The notes beneath the pieces are model-generated. The model did not search any database. It saw only the letters and a list, made by a program, of their open reading frames with translations, and was not told the origin of the DNA. Shown piece by piece: positions 14,578 to 16,302 of a stretch of DNA of 16,302 nucleotides; the first letter of the stretch is position 1, and each line of letters starts with the position of its first letter. This DNA comes from Clostridia bacterium (GTDB lineage: Bacteria; Bacillota; Clostridia; Oscillospirales; CAG-272), in NCBI GenBank assembly GCA_017455945.1, contig JAFTLM010000074.1, positions 1 through 16,302 on the forward strand, read 5' to 3'. Both the position numbers and the translations under genes were made by a program.

Positions 14578-14865
14578 TCAAAGCTCGATTTTTTTGTGCT
14601 TTTTGGATTCTCTGTAAAGCACTATTTTTCTTCCGAGAACGGCAACCACGTCTGCACCCGTCTCCTCGGCTATGGTATCTGCCGCACTTCTTGCGGTTTC
14701 ATCGGAATTTTCAAGCACCGAAAGCTTGATAAGCTCCTTTGCCTCAAGGGCATCATCCACTGTTTTTATAAGATTTTCTCCAAGTCCGCCCTTACCTATC
14801 TGCATAATTGCGGGAAGGTTGACAGAAAGCGAACGAAGATATGCTCTTTGTTTTGAAGTTATCAT
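14578..14865 (-). CDS. yhbY: YhbY-type RNA-binding protein (CRM domain)
   Basis: This small single-domain CRM protein associates with 50S precursors and is thought to help ribosome assembly. It is 95 aa and consists of the domain alone: TSKQRAYLRSL at the start, the RNA-contact loop IGKGGLGENLI near residue 23-33, and the C-terminal GRKIVLYRESKKHKKI. It overlaps the end of rdgB by 4 nt (ATGA) and runs straight into nadD, a standard Firmicute arrangement. Confidence 0.95.
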   Translation of the reverse strand: MITSKQRAYLRSLSVNLPAIMQIGKGGLGENLIKTVDDALEAKELIKLSVLENSDETARSAADTIAEETGADVVAVLGRKIVLYRESKKHKKIEL

Positions 14866-15467
14866 TTTTGTTCCTCTTGTTCAATCAATTCCAAAAGTTT
14901 TTTTGCAAAGTTTTCAACGGCTTTTCCACGGTGGCTCACCGCATTTTTCTCATCTGCCGAAAGGTCGGCAAAGGTCTTTCCAAGCTCGGTGCTATAGAAT
15001 ATCGGATCATATCCGAAGCCTCCGTTTCCGCTTGCATTTGCGGTTATCTCGCCGTTGGCTCTTCCCTCCACGACAAATTCTCTTCCGTCGGGAAGTACGC
15101 AGGCTATAGTCGACACGAAATATGCACTCTTATCCAGCTTATCGGACAGGTCGGAAAGCAACTTTGCGTTATTCGCTTCGTCGTTTCCGTGTTCGCCCGC
15201 ATATCTTGCCGAATATATTCCCGGAGCACCGCCCAGGGCATTTACGCAAAGCCCCGAATCGTCTCCCACGCTTATCTTGCCGGATGCCGAAGCGTATCTT
15301 GCCTTTATAAGCGCATTTTCCTCAAAGGTTGTGCCGTTTTCTACTATATCCTCGTAAAGCCCCACGTCGTCAAGAGACAAAAGCTTTGCTCCGTCGATAT
15401 ACTTTGCTATAAGAGCTTCAAGCTCGGTTATTTTTTTCTTATTTCTTGATGCTATTACTATATCCAT
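14862..15467 (-). CDS. rdgB: XTP/dITP diphosphatase (RdgB/HAM1 family)
   Basis: This enzyme hydrolyses non-canonical purine triphosphates (XTP, dITP, ITP) to monophosphates, keeping them out of DNA and RNA. It is 201 aa, typical. The substrate loop SRNKKK is at residues 7-12, TTFEENALIKA at 46-56, the metal-binding DDSGL at 69-73 and GAPGIYSARYAG at 80-91. The C-terminal part has GGFGYDPIF and SHRGKA, which bind the base and phosphate. It begins 2 nt after the ftsY stop and ends overlapping yhbY. Confidence 0.97.
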   Translation of the reverse strand: MDIVIASRNKKKITELEALIAKYIDGAKLLSLDDVGLYEDIVENGTTFEENALIKARYASASGKISVGDDSGLCVNALGGAPGIYSARYAGEHGNDEANNAKLLSDLSDKLDKSAYFVSTIACVLPDGREFVVEGRANGEITANASGNGGFGYDPIFYSTELGKTFADLSADEKNAVSHRGKAVENFAKKLLELIEQEEQK

Positions 15468-15469
15468 AA

Positions 15470-16302
15470 TTACTCAAAAAGTGCGGTAACAAACTCTCTG
15501 CAATCAAATTCCTTCATATCGTCAATCTTCTCGCCCACTCCGATAAACTTAACCGGAATATCAAGCTCACGCTTAATCGAGATTACGATACCGCCCTTTG
15601 CCGTTCCGTCCAGTTTATTGAGAACAAGTCCGGTAATTTCTGCGGCATTTTTGAACTCTTTTGCCTGAAGAATAGCATTCTGACCCGTAGTAGCGTCAAG
15701 AACCAACAGATTTTCACGGCAAGCCCCGGGAAGCTCGCGGTCGATAACTCTGTTTATTTTTTCAAGCTCGTTCATAAGATTTTTCTTATTATGAAGTCTG
15801 CCCGCAGTATCTATCACAAGAACATCAGCACCCTTATTTTTAGCGTAATTCGCCGCGTCGAACACAACTGCCGCGGGGTCGCTTCCCTCGTTTTGTCTAA
15901 CAAGCTCCACGCCCGAACGCTCGCACCACACTGCAAGCTGGTCTATAGCCGCCGCACGGAACGTATCTGCCGCCGCAACAACCACTTTCTTGCCTTGCGA
16001 TTTGAGAATGTTGGTTATCTTACCTATAGAAGTAGTCTTTCCCGCACCGTTGACGCCGATAACAAGAATTACCGACGGCTTGCTGTCAAGCACAAGAGGT
16101 GCTCCCTCTCCTATCATTCCGCTGAGTATATCTTTCAGAGCCTTAACAACGTCATCTTTTTCTTTAAGTCTGCCGTCTTTTATACGTTCTCTGAGTTCTT
16201 CTATTATTTCTTCGGTTGCTCCTACACCAACGTCTGCCATAATAAGCAGCTCCTCAAGCTCGTCCAGCATATCCTCGTCCACTCTTACGAATGCCTTGAG
16301 AA
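15470..16302 (-). CDS. ftsY: Signal recognition particle receptor FtsY, 5' end outside the window
   Basis: FtsY is the membrane-associated SRP receptor GTPase that docks ribosome-nascent chain complexes at the translocon. The visible 276 residues cover the N and G domains and the normal C-terminus (DCREFVTALFE). G motifs are intact: GVNGAGKTT (P-loop), DTFRAAAIDQL, DTAGRL and LNKLDGTAKGG. The frame stays open to the right edge (LKAFVRVDEDML before the helical LEELLIMADVGVG), so the GTG at 16282 is an internal codon and the true start lies outside. It leads the rdgB-yhbY-nadD-yqeK row. Confidence 0.96.
   Translation of the reverse strand, partial: LKAFVRVDEDMLDELEELLIMADVGVGATEEIIEELRERIKDGRLKEKDDVVKALKDILSGMIGEGAPLVLDSKPSVILVIGVNGAGKTTSIGKITNILKSQGKKVVVAAADTFRAAAIDQLAVWCERSGVELVRQNEGSDPAAVVFDAANYAKNKGADVLVIDTAGRLHNKKNLMNELEKINRVIDRELPGACRENLLVLDATTGQNAILQAKEFKNAAEITGLVLNKLDGTAKGGIVISIKRELDIPVKFIGVGEKIDDMKEFDCREFVTALFE

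Overview
The window reads as chromosomal core DNA from a strictly anaerobic, Gram-positive Clostridia-type bacterium (Bacillota; an Oscillospirales-like lineage is my inference). The evidence is strong AAGGAGG-type ribosome binding sites, sigma-A-type promoters, Firmicute gene order, an oxygen-sensitive glycyl radical enzyme, and an ATP synthase c subunit with a sodium-type ligand set. No tRNA, rRNA, CRISPR array, insertion sequence or prophage gene was seen. Every supported gene lies on the minus strand, so transcription runs from high to low coordinates.

Right block (16302 to 9463): ftsY (its 5' end runs off the window), rdgB, yhbY, nadD, yqeK, an LCP (LytR-CpsA-Psr) cell-wall ligase gene, rsfS and leuS. 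Gaps are -4 to about 40 nt, so this is probably one operon for protein targeting, nucleotide-pool cleaning, NAD synthesis, ribosome biogenesis, wall assembly and leucine charging. No convincing terminator follows leuS. A perfect consensus promoter then drives a single-gene unit, rpsU (58 aa), which ends at a strong intrinsic terminator.

Middle (about 9126 to 8668): a gene-free stretch of about 450 bp that is rich in inverted repeats. It looks like a dispersed palindromic repeat or a structured RNA. The promoter of the next operon sits at its left end.

Left block (8604 to 1484): a complete F-type ATP synthase operon in canonical order: atpZ-like, atpI, atpB, atpE, atpF, atpH, atpA, atpG, atpD, atpC. 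Thirteen nucleotides after atpC comes a pyruvate formate-lyase-like glycyl radical enzyme gene. It carries one extra base in a six-A run and extends past the left edge.

The most interesting points are: the glycyl radical enzyme, with an unusual GCNWP active-site loop, a homopolymer frameshift just before the catalytic cysteine, and a perfect GC-rich hairpin inside its first codons; the two-carboxylate c subunit; two forced TTG starts; and the palindrome-rich intergenic region. I found no clearly novel multi-gene system.
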